A stretch of DNA of 64,000 bases from Xenoacremonium recifei (lineage: Eukaryota > Ascomycota > Sordariomycetes > Hypocreales > Nectriaceae), in assembly GCA_012184525.1 (NCBI GenBank), contig WOFQ01000010.1, forward strand, positions 620,001-684,000, given 5' to 3'. The translations under genes and the position numbers were made by a program. Positions 11,956-24,003 of this stretch are shown here, piece after piece; positions within the stretch are counted from its first letter, which is position 1; each line of letters starts with the position of its first letter. Below the pieces are notes generated by a model that was not told the DNA's origin, searched no databases, and worked only from the letters and a program-made list of their open reading frames with translations.

Positions 11956-13282
11956 ATGCACGATTCGCGCGACCACTTCTTTGGGCGTCACTACGACGCG
12001 GACCATAAGATTGGCCCCTTTGCTTGGTTGAACCCTACGAGGAGATATATGGTCGCCGAGAAACGCGCTTCCCCGCCATCCGAGGAAGCGACCGCCGAAC
12101 CGACGAGACCAGAAGACGAACCCGCGCCAAAGGTCGTCTATGTCTGGAGAAGCCGCGACAATCGCAAGGGCCGTCATGCCGTGGCTGTCGATCGCGACGT
12201 GAAAAAACATGGAGGGAAACATGGGATAAAGCCCTCGAATACGTTGCGACAGACTCTCCGTGGGATCGGGAAGATGTTCGTGAGATACCCTATCTGGGAT
12301 ATTTCATACGATGTTGCCGTTGTGTTCACAATAGGTACCTTGCCCCCTATTCGATGTGGCACTGATATCAGAATACTGACACCTATTAGGATCAGTGATC
12401 TGGGTCTTCAACGGCTTCTTCTCATGGCTTCCTCTTCAGGATCCGTCAACAGAGTTCCCAAACGAGACTGGTTGGGCCGCAGGCCTCACAGCCATCATCG
12501 GAGCTACCGTCTTCGAGTTCGGCTCAGTACTTCTCATGCTGGAAGCTGTCAATGAGAACAGGGCCGATTGTTTCGGGTGGGCAGTGGAAGACAGCATCGA
12601 CGGAGTTCTGAAACTTCATCAAGAGCACGGATGCAAACACTCTCATGCGCAGAAGGGAAATTTCATCACTGGAAAGTGTGAATCAGAAGATTGCGATTCA
12701 GACCCAGGGGAATCGTCTAAACCCAGTCGTGTTTGGTCATGGTGGCCTACATGGTACGAGTTGAGGACCCATTACTTCCACGAGATCGGATTCCTTGCGT
12801 GCTTTTCCCAGATGGTCGGAGCCTCAATCTTCTGGATCGCGGGCATCACGTCCATCCCGCCCATTCTCAACAACCTCTCGGTGCCAGCCCAGAACGGCGT
12901 CTACTGGGCAACCCAAGTCATTGGTGGCACAGGATTCATTGTGTCAAGTACGTTGTTCATGATCGAGGTTCAGCCCCGTTGGTACATTCCCGCTCCAAGA
13001 ACGCTCGGCTGGCATATTGGCCTGTGGAATCTCATAGGAGCCATTGGATTCACGCTTTGCGGAGCACTGGGCTTCGGAGTAAACCATCCTGGAGTTGAAT
13101 ATGCACTCACTTTGTCGTCATTCATAGGATCTTGGGCTTTCTTGGTGAGTTTCCTTTCTAATATAGTGTGATGACGGTTATTAACGAGCCTCAAGGTTGG
13201 TAGCGCAATACAGTGGTTTGAAAGTTTGGACAAATACCCTATTTGGGTTGAAGAGGAGTTGAAGGGCCTCACAGGATCGTGA
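11956..13282 (+). CDS. Multi-pass integral membrane protein, unknown function
   Basis: Three exons, join(11956..12334, 12390..13144, 13196..13282), give about 406 aa. A hydrophilic, charged N-terminal region (1-115) is followed by about six hydrophobic segments near residues 116-142, 155-180, 258-282, 300-322, 338-360 and 368-390. A polar loop at about 185-255 is rich in His, Cys, Asp and Ser. It resembles a class of conserved fungal integral membrane proteins, but I cannot name a function. Intron 1 is 55 nt with a clear CTATTAG end. Intron 2 appears to end in AAG at 13195, which keeps the conserved-looking VGSAIQWFESL in frame. An in-frame CAG acceptor at 13213 would remove six residues. The start ATG has A at -3. 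Confidence 0.8.
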
Positions 13283-16200
13283 GGTTCTCGGAAGAGAGCC
13301 AGCCGTCCTGGAGACCGCGGCTAGTATATCTTGAGTTCTACAGAAAATGTATGGAGTTTTAGACAGCGGAAACAATACTCTACAGAACGGCATTTTATTT
13401 TGGGCAGATTTGGAAACGAAAAGTCTTTAATGGAGGCACGGGCGGTTTCTGGCGTCTTAAAAATCGAATCTTACATGTCAAAAGACCATTATTGAAGTGA
13501 ATTACAGGCTTGGCCTGGTGTCATATGCGTGTCTGCACGAAGGCTATGATACTTGATGGCCTCCCTATCAATACTTGGATTATGGTAGAAGCAACGTGGA
13601 TTCTCCCAGACTTTCCCGAGCCGGACTCGTTTCAAACGTAAGCAGACGAAAATTAAGTTCAACCTCGCAGTAGAACGGATCATAGGGCACTGGACGGACT
13701 CGGTGGGACGGGCCGGAACGAATCTGTGGGTAGATGTGCGAGCCGCGAGCCAGTCCCTTCGACACACACGGTTAACCGCAAGACTGACGGACGAAGTGGT
13801 GGATACTGTGACATTCTGACTGCACGGAGTAGTCTGACTTTCTTCCCGTGCTCTCGATTCAACCTGAACATCACCAAAATTCATGGTGCACATGATAGGC
13901 TGGTTTTCAGGGGTATCCGCACGAGGTTTACGAGAGATAATGTGATGTTGGTTTCACGTTTAGCAAGCGTCCCAGAAAAAAAGCAAATAAGCTTTTGGGG
14001 TTGAGAGACGCACGGTCGTTGGATGACAAGAACTCGCGTTGGCCGAAGCCGGTCTCCCCGCGAGGACTGGACGCGCAAATTGATTCCCATCCCCAATCAC
14101 ACGAGGTCAGCCGGCGCGCTTCTGCAGAGGCGGCAGAAAGGGTCAGACTAGCCCTATAACTAGATACGTGCCGTGTTGGCTGACCAAAGTGAAACACGCG
14201 GCACGACTCCTTGCTGTGATCGGCGGGGGACTTCCTCTGGTTCCGACCTCAGCCGCAGTGTCTCACGGTTCATCCATGTTGACCAAACTTCGACGAGACC
14301 GGTTAGAAACAAGCTTGGAGGGGTTCAACCTTGCTGCTTTAGCCTCAGAAATTTGCCAGTTTGTACCGCGAAGCCCACGGCACTTCGCCATCATCAGCCT
14401 TCCGAATTCGAAGACAGATGCACGCCCAAGAGCCCGTCAGTCCACTAGAATCCTACGGCACTGCTGATCAAGTCCGAGGCCGTTGCTTCCGCGAGGGTCG
14501 TGCGCATTCGCCAGCATCCAAGATGAGCATTGCTTTTTGCAGCGGCACGGGTCACCCCCAGGGGCAATGTGAGGCTGCAGTTTATGGTGGAGTATGGCAC
14601 CGAGCAAAATCGACAGGTCAACTTCACGGGAACTGTCTCGGTTTGGCGCGTTATCGCGACGGAAAGGGTGCACTGGGTGGCCAGGGCGCCATGCACCTGT
14701 TGATCTGGTTGTCCGGCTGGAGGAGCTTCTGCGGAGTTGCAACGGCCGCTGCACAGATCAAGAGCTTACGACGGTGGATGACGAACCGCAGAGCGAGGCC
14801 ACGGCTTCTCGTCTACCCGAGAATATGGCTGCGGTAGTTAATACGAGGTGAACCATATCCAGGACGAGACTTCAAAAGTGGCTCTGGTCGATGGTAGCCG
14901 ATCCGTCAGACGCCACCAGTTTCATGAGAGAAAATCTCAAGAACCGTTTCCGCGAGGTCGAAGAACTACCAGGATCAGGCGCGATTGTCGAGGCCCCCCG
15001 AGAAACGGCAGATATTACACCTGGGAGCCAGTCGATGGAATCGAAACACCCACTCTTGAGACCGTCGGGTGCTAACAGTGAAGCGGCGTGGGCCATTTGA
15101 GGAGAATTTCTTCTTCGAGTCTCCGGGCCGCGCCCTAGGCTAGTGTATAATGTCTCATTGACCGTGACAGCCGGGGAGCGACTTGGTCGAGGCCTAACGA
15201 GACTAACACTCGGCGACAGATCCGTAGCGTTGAAGGACTGTGAGGAGAGACATGGACTCGCCTGCAGACGAAGACAATTCAATCACAATCACAGGCCCAT
15301 TCGCTTCGGTACGGATTTCGTCCGGGGGCTGTGAAGGGCCGGAGCGGAAACTGAATGGGGGAAAACGCGGTTGTCGTCGTTGGCTGAGTGTAAGTGTGAT
15401 TGTGACGACTTTTCGGGATGTGAAATAAAAGGGGGTCAATCACACAGGGCATGCAGGTATACTGCATACGCACGCTCTCGAAGCGTCGTATTGCATCGCT
15501 CGCTACGGGCTCTCCGAATCGACCAGGTGATGCGGGGGAGGTTTGCCCGTCTCCGAATATTCGATTTCCAGTCTGATCCAGAGCCTGGATCTTTACCTGT
15601 CGAGATCACCGTCGCCTTATGCCATCTCGCTTCTCTACGGCCCCGTTTCCCATCATGTTGGTCTCGGTGCCGGAACCGAGGCTCTGGAACCAATCACCAG
15701 CGCTACGGAGTCCGCAAAGCAGAAGGCTCCGGTAGGAAGCCAGATTCGGACCAGCAGCAACGCGCGTAGACCGTACAGGAAGCATCGTGCCCCTTGGGTC
15801 TTGATATCTTCCCTGTCGTGGTGGGGAGTTGTGCTGTGGCCGTTGTAACGCAAGCAGGCCTCACTGTCCGGGGTACGGAAGAGTCTAGCCGGGTGACAAG
15901 CTCGCCTCAACTGCGCCTCTGCCGTGCATTGTGCATTATTTCAGGGGGTTGAGCCTCCACGAGGTTCGCTCGTACATGGTAGCCTCAGCTGTTGCTGCAG
16001 GTGCGTTCTCTTCCTCGAGCCAATTTCAAATCCCATCAAACTCAACTCGACCCTTGCCCATGTAACTGATCGACGACGCATGGTCGTGAGGAGAAGATAA
16101 GAGAGACAAATGAGGAATTCCGTCCGTACGATTCGAGCCTTGCCACATGTCGCGCAGCGGAAGCGAGAAGCCCGGTTTTCGTCCGGGAGTTCTGAACTCG

Positions 16201-19049
16201 TTCTTGTGTGATATATTGAATGTGCATTGCAACTGCATAAGACTATAGAGGACCACACGGATTGACAAGGTTTTTTTTTTTTTTTTTTTTTTTGTCCGTG
16301 TGGCCATCCCCAGTCTCATGGGGACATTACTGGGACGTGCTTGCGGTAACGCGGTCACCTGGCGATACTTTAGCTGATCTCTCTTCCCGGGTTGCTGGAC
16401 CTTGTTGGCCAGTCCTCCTTACATAGAGGCATCGGTGTTATATGCAAGGAGGGGACTAATTGGCTGTGGCCAAGGCGGCGCTGACAGCTTTGCTTCTTTC
16501 TTTAGAAGTCCGGTGAGGTCACCACCTGAACTTGGATGTTTGCCGCCAAGCGAGGGGCGATAGGACGCAGGTGAGCGTTTCTCGAGTCTCGAGAGGAGAG
16601 TCCCCGGATTGGAAGACGGCAATTCTGTGACGGATTACGCCGTATTACCTGTCCCGTCCACAATCGCCCAGACTGCTATTAGCAATAGAGTAAGGCCGAC
16701 GACGAGGTCACGGCTGCTGACAGCCATCATCCGATGTCTCTCCAGCGGGGAAGGTTTCCAGTGATCCTCTTCTCTCAACTTGGTGGGATCATCGACGTGG
16801 AAATTGCAGACTCCAGAAGCCGCGAGCCTCCTATTCGATCACCGTCGCCCAAAGAGACCTCCCCGGGCTGGTCTAGCGGGTCGCCTTGGCCCTCGAAGCC
16901 CGAAATTTATAGGCCCACAGCGCTCTCCGGAGGCCCCAAAGGCGCCCCCCCCGCCTGGAGGGCCGCTAACGCCGTTTCAACTCTCCACAAACGGGGGGAC
17001 AGAGACAGCTCTCCAGCTGGGTTGCGACCCTTTTCCCTGTCAAGCCCGTCCATCAGCCAGCCCAACCCAACCAACAACAACAGCCAGGCCGCGGCAGCAC
17101 GCGGGAGCTGCTAGGTCGCTCTGGGAGCAGCTAAAGTTCCCAAGCTTGCGCCTCGGTCAGGTACAGCACCGTACCGTCAGGCTGGCCAAGGCTAAGAGAC
17201 GGCCAAAATGAAGTGGAAGGGATGGACCCTGGCTCAGCGATTGACGGGACCTCGAATGACACCCAAGACTGGGCAGCATGGATGATTGATTGACAGCATC
17301 GCCCCGAGGCTCGCTCGCTTTCCTCGAGGCAATCTTGCACCCTCTTGGGAGGTTCCTTCCATTCATGCCTGATTCGAGGACCGGGGCAGGAACGGTTCCG
17401 AGGCGCGCCAGAGAAGGAGCAGCCTGACATACCCCTATTTTCTTACCAGTGCTCACTTCAACTTCACAGGCTGTGACATCTCGACGCTGCTGCAGCATCC
17501 TCATCTCCTCACTGGGCTGAGCAACCTCTATCGTCAACAAGCCTCGTTGACCCTTAATCAAAGAGCCATGCCCGCCCTCTCGGGTCCCTAACCTCGCTCC
17601 GCTCCACCATCCCGCCGCCCAACAACAGGCCCCCCCCCTCCCTGTCTGCTCGTCCGGTCTTCGAGTGCCCTGCGCGAGCGAGGCTTCTCTCGTCTCGCCT
17701 CCCTACCTCCTGGTCTCTTCCTGGTCTGGCCTGGCCTGGGTTCCGCGCCGGTCAACGCCCAGTTAAGTGGATACTTAACAGGGACCCAGGACCTCTGTGC
17801 GTCCCCCGATCGACCTTTGGCACCTCGTCATCTCCTCTCGTTTCTCTCCTCTGTTGCTTGCCCATTCTCTCGGTTCGCAAGTCGTCGCGTCTCGCAGCCC
17901 TTGACTGGTGTTGCGTTGATTCTCGCGTCTTCAAATCTATCCTTCTTTTTGAACTTTGATTCCTTACTTGCCGTCCCGCCTAGAGGGTCGTGACGGTCCG
18001 CAGACTCGGACGTTCGTGACGAGGTTGGTCTGAAGCGCTAAATTCCCTATATCCTCTTGTAAGTCAAGCCCGGCCCGTTCCGTGGGTCTTCATGGCATGG
18101 CGCAACTGCCAAGTTGTGTCTGCCTCTTCGTTTTCTCTACTCCGTATCTGAGTCTTGCAACATTATTTTCACTTCTTCACCATGACACTGGAGATCAACA
18201 GGATGACAAGAAGAGTTCCGCTGATGTCTAGGCTTGAGTAGTCGCTCTATTAGCTCTGCAACAATTCATGTGTATCGACAACGGCCGGCACCTCAGCTTT
18301 ACTTCTCACACCTCTTCTGCTTTGGGCAGCACGAATCCATTTGTCTGGACCTGTGGATTGCCTGCATGAGAATCGCCCATCACTGATGAGATTGGCCCAA
18401 AATATCGATTCAAACCTCCGATACGACGCAAACCCTTGACGCGCATTGATTTGAAGACTGAAATATCAATCGCAAATCTCGTTGTCGTTCCACGGACCTC
18501 GGAACCAGACTCCCACACTATATCGGGTCTGTTAAGGTGTGTGGAGGCTCTTGATACCCCTTTCGCACATGGCATATCCTCGCATTTGAATACAGACATC
18601 GAACATGGCGGGGGATGGCCATTCTTACACTCGACTAACTCGCAGTCTTGCTTAGGTCGATCCCACTTGGCACATCACAACACGCAGACTAGCTCCTCCG
18701 TTTGCTGCTTTGCTGTGAGTCTCCCTTCAAGTCTCGTCATGGACCTCTCCTCGACTTTGCCGCGCTGCAGGTCTTACTTTAGCAAGCACTAACGTTCGGC
18801 GGGGAACCGTGCCAGTGTCTCATACATGCCATACCGTCGAATGGGAAGCTCTTAACTTGCTTTTTGACTCCATCATTTCTCGGGCGCAGGTTCGCGGAGC
18901 AGGACCGAGAGCGCTGATCGCTTTGACTTGTCTCCCCTCGAAACTCGCCTCGAAACGCCCCCGGATGAATTGATGTCTCTGAACGTGTCTTAGGGCACCC
19001 GCTTCGAACCGTCGAATCACCTTCGCATCCAATCGCACTCTTGCTCAAC
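13283..19049. other. 5.8 kb gene-free region upstream of apsA
   Basis: No supported gene. Small frames at 13489-15100 and 16734-17211 overlap on both strands and lack domains. The right end is probably the apsA promoter and long leader: pyrimidine-rich DNA at about 17860-17960, a perfect GTAAGT at 18059-18064, and ATGs followed by early stops (for example 18181-18240). A 23-nt T run sits in a hairpin at 16253-16303. A TACTCCGTA site is at 18138. Confidence 0.55.
16253..16303. repeat. Poly-T (23 nt) in an inverted repeat
   Basis: CCACACGGA (16253-16261) and TCCGTGTGG (16295-16303) are perfect 9-bp inverted arms. The 33-nt spacer between them holds an uninterrupted run of 23 T (16271-16293). 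On the minus strand this is a poly-A tract. No coding sequence is attached. Confidence 0.85.
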
Positions 19050-22000
19050 ATGGCGGTCTGGGAGACAGACGATGAGTACTTGAGCGGACCAGCTGCTACA
19101 TCATTACCGACTCCTCAAGATACACCGTATCGAACCCCCTCTCGTACATCGAGACGGTCACGCCGCTCTATAACTCCGCCTGCAACTGCATCTTCTCCAC
19201 CTCTACCCAGCGAACGCGGAGAAAAGGGATCGAAACGATCTTCGAAGGACATGGCAACGGACGAAACAATAAGCATACTAGACCCCCGGCGCTTTACACC
19301 TACGTTGCACGCCAACCTGGTGTCAGAAATCTTAGCTCTGAGAAGGGACCAAGATGAGAAGATCAAATTGATCGAAAGTCTCGAGACAGCTTTGCATTCG
19401 ACTCGGGAAGAACAGGAGACTCTCCATGAGAACCACCTTAACACTGCGAAAGAAAACCGGTCACTCAAGCGGCAGCTTGCCCTGCTTGAAGGTGGAACGT
19501 CCTCTGCACTTGGCGAATTGGCTCGGGAGAGAGATGACGCTGTTGAGTCCGTCAGCGACGCCAGGAAGCGCTTGGAGGCGGCGCAGAAGAAGATTCGCAG
19601 CCAAGAAGAGGACTCCCAGAGAGTTCATGATCTGTGGGAACGCGAGAAGGATGAGTGGGAGGAGGAACGGCGAAAATATGAACGAAAACTCCATGTTGCC
19701 GAGACCCGTCTGAAAGTGGTACTCGACGAAGTCACTGCTTATCAAGCCAGCCAATTGGATGGAGCACAAAGTAGTGCTACCAATGGCCATGGGAGCGAGG
19801 TGGAAGAGAGCGGGAAGGACAACGACGCTGCAAGCGTGAGGACCATGAGTTTGACGAACAGCATCCGCTTTTCTGTAATGAGCGGACCTGGAATGAGCAA
19901 ACCGAACGGCAACTCGCTAGCGGATGAGCTGAACTTCGACACGGAAGATGACCAAACGGATATCGATGGGCGGGAGAGCGCTATGTCCAACTATACGAGC
20001 CAGAAGCATGTCCGCAACAGGAGCCGCGACAGCGTTATGAGTCGAATGCATCGTCGAAATCAGAGTATCGACAGTTTGAAGCGAATGGGTAGCGTAGCTC
20101 GCGGAAAGCTCTTCATGAACCAATCCGTCCTGGAGACGCTAGAGGGCGAAGATGAGGAAATGCAGCCTCCCGCGCCGAAGGTGTCTTATACGGACACGGG
20201 TATCCAGTACTCGCCACCCCCGTCGCCAAAGCTGCCACCAGCAAAGCCAACTACGCCAGAGCCGTCCTTGACTCGTGCTCGGTCACCCGAGATTGAGGGT
20301 TCTCCAAGAGGTGACACGGAGATTGAAGCAAACCAACGCCGGAAGCGCGTTCACATTGGTCGACCACTAAGTGTTGAACCCCCTGCACCTCGAAAGTTGA
20401 TGGTGTCGTCGTCTTCTCAGACCGTGGAAGTGCCTAAGACGCCTAAATCACCCGCACGCCCGCCGCCACCACCACCACCACCCGTACCAGAGATCAAGAC
20501 AACACCTGCGATGGTGACATCTTCCACCCAGACTGATGCTCCTCCGCCACTCAGAGAGTTCGCTCCGATCCCTCGTCCACCTCCTTCCCCACCGCTTGCA
20601 GTTCCAAGTATCAGCATCCAACCTCCCACCAGCCGTCCTACGACACCTCGAGAACCACGCTTGCCACAATACTTCAAGCACTTTGGATGCCAAGTCAACT
20701 TGTCGTCTCCAATTTCCACGACTGAAACGGGAGTGCAAACAGAAGGTATTCAGACTGATAAGCGATTGGCTTTGCTCCCACCTCATCTTCAGCCTTCTGC
20801 TATCTCATCACGACCATCGTCGCCCAACCCTGCTGCCGTCAGTGAGGTACACAAGCATTTTACACCAGTCCCTGGGAATGTGCCTCCTAGAAATCCCCGC
20901 CGGTTGACTGGCAAGCGGGACATCGCGGAAATCCCGTCCTCTCCGATTTCGATTCCCGAAGACGATAGTTTCCACGATGTCTATCCTGGCAACAATGATG
21001 ACGGGCCTCTGTCTAGTCAGAAGGCTCCCATGAGGCGCCCCCATCGCTTTAGCAGTCTCTTCGCAGGCTTTGACGCAGCAAGTTCCGATGAGGTTGATGA
21101 ATTTGGTGACGCAGAATTGAGTGACTCGGAGTACAGAACGGCGTTATCTGCACCCCGACCCAAGTCCATCTCTAGCCGACCTGGGAAGCGAAGCTCTACT
21201 GGCACAACTGGCACGAACGGGACCATTCCTACCTCTCCTGAGCAGGTTGTCATGCGACAAGTACCTCGTGGCTCCATGAAGCCCTTCGCTACAGAGCTTT
21301 ACAACTCCTGGTCTTTGGTTGAGAGGGAGAGTGTTGGCCGAAAGAGCTCCGTTAAGTCTGGTCGAGCTTTTGAGAAGAGCGCTGCCGGCATGTCATCTAA
21401 CCGCGCGAGCGTCATGAGAAAGGCTGCCATGATTCAAAGTGGGATAGCGAGTCACCAGGGTCGATCACGGAGTCCCAGTCTGCAAGATTCCAAAAACCCT
21501 CCATTCCCAATCCCAACCCGTGCGAGTTCTAGAAAGCCACCTGTCAGCTCGAGCGCTCCAAGTGATGGACAACGCAGCCCTACTAGAGGTGAGGGTTTCC
21601 ATCGCCGCGGAACAGGTCGTAGCCATTACCGTGCCAACAGCATCCGAAAAGTGCGATCCGCTGCAGCATTGCCTCGCAATCAACGATACCGTCGGCATGG
21701 AAGCCGGTCCCCTCCTCCACTGTCACCCTCTACTGAAGCGCCGGAGAGTCCTTCGCTGCCTCCATTGCCAAGGAACGACATCACGACGCCTCGCACTCGA
21801 GCCCGCAACAGTGATCAGTTCAGACAGCACCGTCACCAGCTTTCGACGAACACGGACAATACCGCGCCTACTGATCCCCTTTCTCTTGCTAGTGCTTCTC
21901 AGAGCACTGGAGTGGTTGATGCTATTGCACAAACAATGGTGGGAGAATGGATGTTCAAGTATGTCCGCAGGCGGAAATCATTTGGTGTTTCAGAGACGAA

Positions 22001-23203
22001 CAAGGACGAGAGCAGCAATGACCGTCACAAGAGATGGGTGTGGCTGGCTCCCTACGAAAGAGCGATCCTATGGAGCAGCAAGCAACCGGCGTCTGGGAGC
22101 GCTCTCATGGGCAAGACCGGGAGAAAGCGTAAGATAATGATTCACAACGTCTTGAAAGGGATCTCATACTGACTATCATAGTGACCATTCAATCCGTACT
22201 GGATGTGAAGGACGATAATCCTCCTCCCAAAGGAGTTCCACCATTATTCAATCGGTCTATCCTGATCCTTACACCTCAACGAGCGTTGAAGTTCACGGCA
22301 ACATCTCCAGAACGGCATTATGTCTGGCTAACGGCCTTGTCTTTCCTTGCACACTCCTCGCAAGCTGTTCCAGAGATTGCTACAGCATCACAGCCCCAAA
22401 TAAAGCAAGCTCCCTTGCCAGAGTTTGAGGCACCGAGAGCTAAGATGAAACGCGGCGGGATCAGGGATTCGATCCGTCTAGCTAAGGGGCGTACAGGGTT
22501 GACTAGGGCTGCAGGGACACCGAGTATCCCAAGCATCCCAAGTGCGCCCTCGTCACAGATGGGTGATGTAGCAAGCTTCCGGATTCCTGAATCCGTTGAA
22601 GAGTTCTCAATCAACACTCACTCCCGCGATAATTCCAGGGAGGCTGCAGAGGCACCTTTCATCCCACGTTTCACAGACCGGAACCCAGCTATGGTCCATG
22701 GTCGAAAAAGAAGCAACACTGGAGGTCACGTTCCTCCCCCGTTGTCCTTCCGGGGATTCTCAGGCCCCATTGGAGGTGTTCCTCATCATAATGCCACGAA
22801 CAGCACGACCGGAGCCAGCGTTGGAACCGCTGGTTCCTCAGACATCTACCAATCCCAGGCTTCTAGCAACACAACTTGGGGCATGAGTCAAACAGCGTCT
22901 CAGCGGACGTCTGAGGCGTCTTCTCGGCCAAGCAATTTCTTCGACGCGATTGGAACTGTTCGCATGGAGGCCTTCATCAGCCCTCTCGCCTTTTCGCAAT
23001 TCAACGAATACCCAGACGAACAAGACGAGTTCCGACAGATTGTACGAAGGCGCAGCAAGGAACTTCGGAGGCGGCAAAGCCGAAGCCGACATCGTGACAG
23101 TTACAATTCGCGAGGTACTCGAGGCACCGATGATTACTATCACGGAAGCAGAACTGCCGGAGAAGAAGATTACTTCAGAGACGATCCTTTCAAGGGATTC
23201 TGA
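19050..23203 (+). CDS. apsA: ApsA/Num1-type cortical anchor with Mcp5 PH domain
   Basis: Two exons, join(19050..22128, 22182..23203), with a 53-nt intron inside the PH domain, give 1366 aa. An N-terminal Ser/Thr/Pro-rich head (1-85) precedes a coiled coil (about 90-228, containing LRRDQDEKIKLIESLE and LKRQLALLEGG). A long disordered, proline-rich middle follows, then a PH domain at about 957-1083 and a basic tail ending DDPFKGF. This is the ApsA/Num1/Mcp5 family: cortical receptors that hold dynein (and in yeast mitochondria) at the plasma membrane, with the PH domain binding phosphoinositides. They are needed for nuclear positioning. The ATG at 19050 lies in CTCAACATGG; an upstream TTG in frame was not used. 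The middle holds at least five Q-T or G-V/I-Q-T motifs (about 20185-20765), discussed in the findings. Confidence 0.93.
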
Positions 23204-24003
23204 TTCCCAAAACCACTCCCGCTTTAACAGAGGCATGATTTTCGTTCTTTCACTCATTCAAGGCAATCGCGTAAGGAAGATATACCCTATTTTGTATAGT
23301 ACTTTTTGGACTAGGTTGAGCACAGCCGTCACTCTTTTGGCCTGCGCGGAGTTTTTGGAGTTATAGTTTACAGTTGTGCTCAGGATCAGATGCCGGGTCC
23401 GTCTGTAGGAACGTTTCGGAAAAAGGGAGCTGTTATATTCTTAAGAAGGCAGTGGGATGCCGAGTATTTGCTCGAGGCCTTCATGTTTTGTTATATCCCC
23501 TGGGCGAACCGTTTCGGGTTGGGGCCCTTTCAGGATCCATCATGGATCAGTCCATCTCTTCGACGAGATATGATCTTCTTCAGATGTAGATAGATAAAAA
23601 AAAGATATTTGAATCAGCCCGCTTTTGCCCATGGAAATTACTTGACAAACTGTTGATGTGGTTGCTGTATGATTTGAGGTGAGCATGGAGTTGGGTTAGA
23701 CAAGCTGCAGTTGTCGCTGCCCCACCACCGTGCATTTTTTAACTGCGTTACCCCGCGGTCCTTGTCCTCGGGGCATCTGAGGACAAACATCTTCAACTCG
23801 CTGCTCGTCCTCTCTCGCGGCTCGTCCTCTCTCGCGGCTCGTCCTCTCTCGCGGCTCGTCCTCTCTCGCGGCTCGTCCTCTCTCGCGGCTCGTCCTCTCT
23901 CGCGGCTCGTCCTCTCTCGCGGCTCGTCCTCTCTCGCGGCTCGTTTTGAATTCCTCAGTCCCCACGGAACTACATCAAGGCGTACCGCGTGCTGAACTAC
24001 AGC
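23204..24003. other. Spacer between apsA and otu2 with minisatellite
   Basis: 800 bp holding the apsA 3' UTR and the otu2 promoter. It contains a perfect minisatellite at 23804-23939 that ends about 65 bp before the otu2 ATG. Nothing else is assignable. Confidence 0.6.
23804..23939. repeat. Minisatellite, 8 perfect copies of a 17-bp unit
   Basis: The unit CTCGTCCTCTCTCGCGG is repeated eight times without a mismatch, followed by a four-base partial copy. Because 17 is not a multiple of three, the array stays open in several frames, which creates a false Arg/Ser-rich reading on both strands. It lies in the probable promoter or leader of otu2. Confidence 0.97.

Noticed and set aside
23804..23939. 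CRISPR-like array
   Set aside because: The units are directly abutting tandem copies without spacers, in a eukaryotic genome.
23711..23995. Open frame through the 17-bp repeat before otu2
   Set aside because: It lacks an ATG, and the 17-bp unit leaves several frames open by itself, so the Arg/Ser-rich product is an artefact of the repeat.
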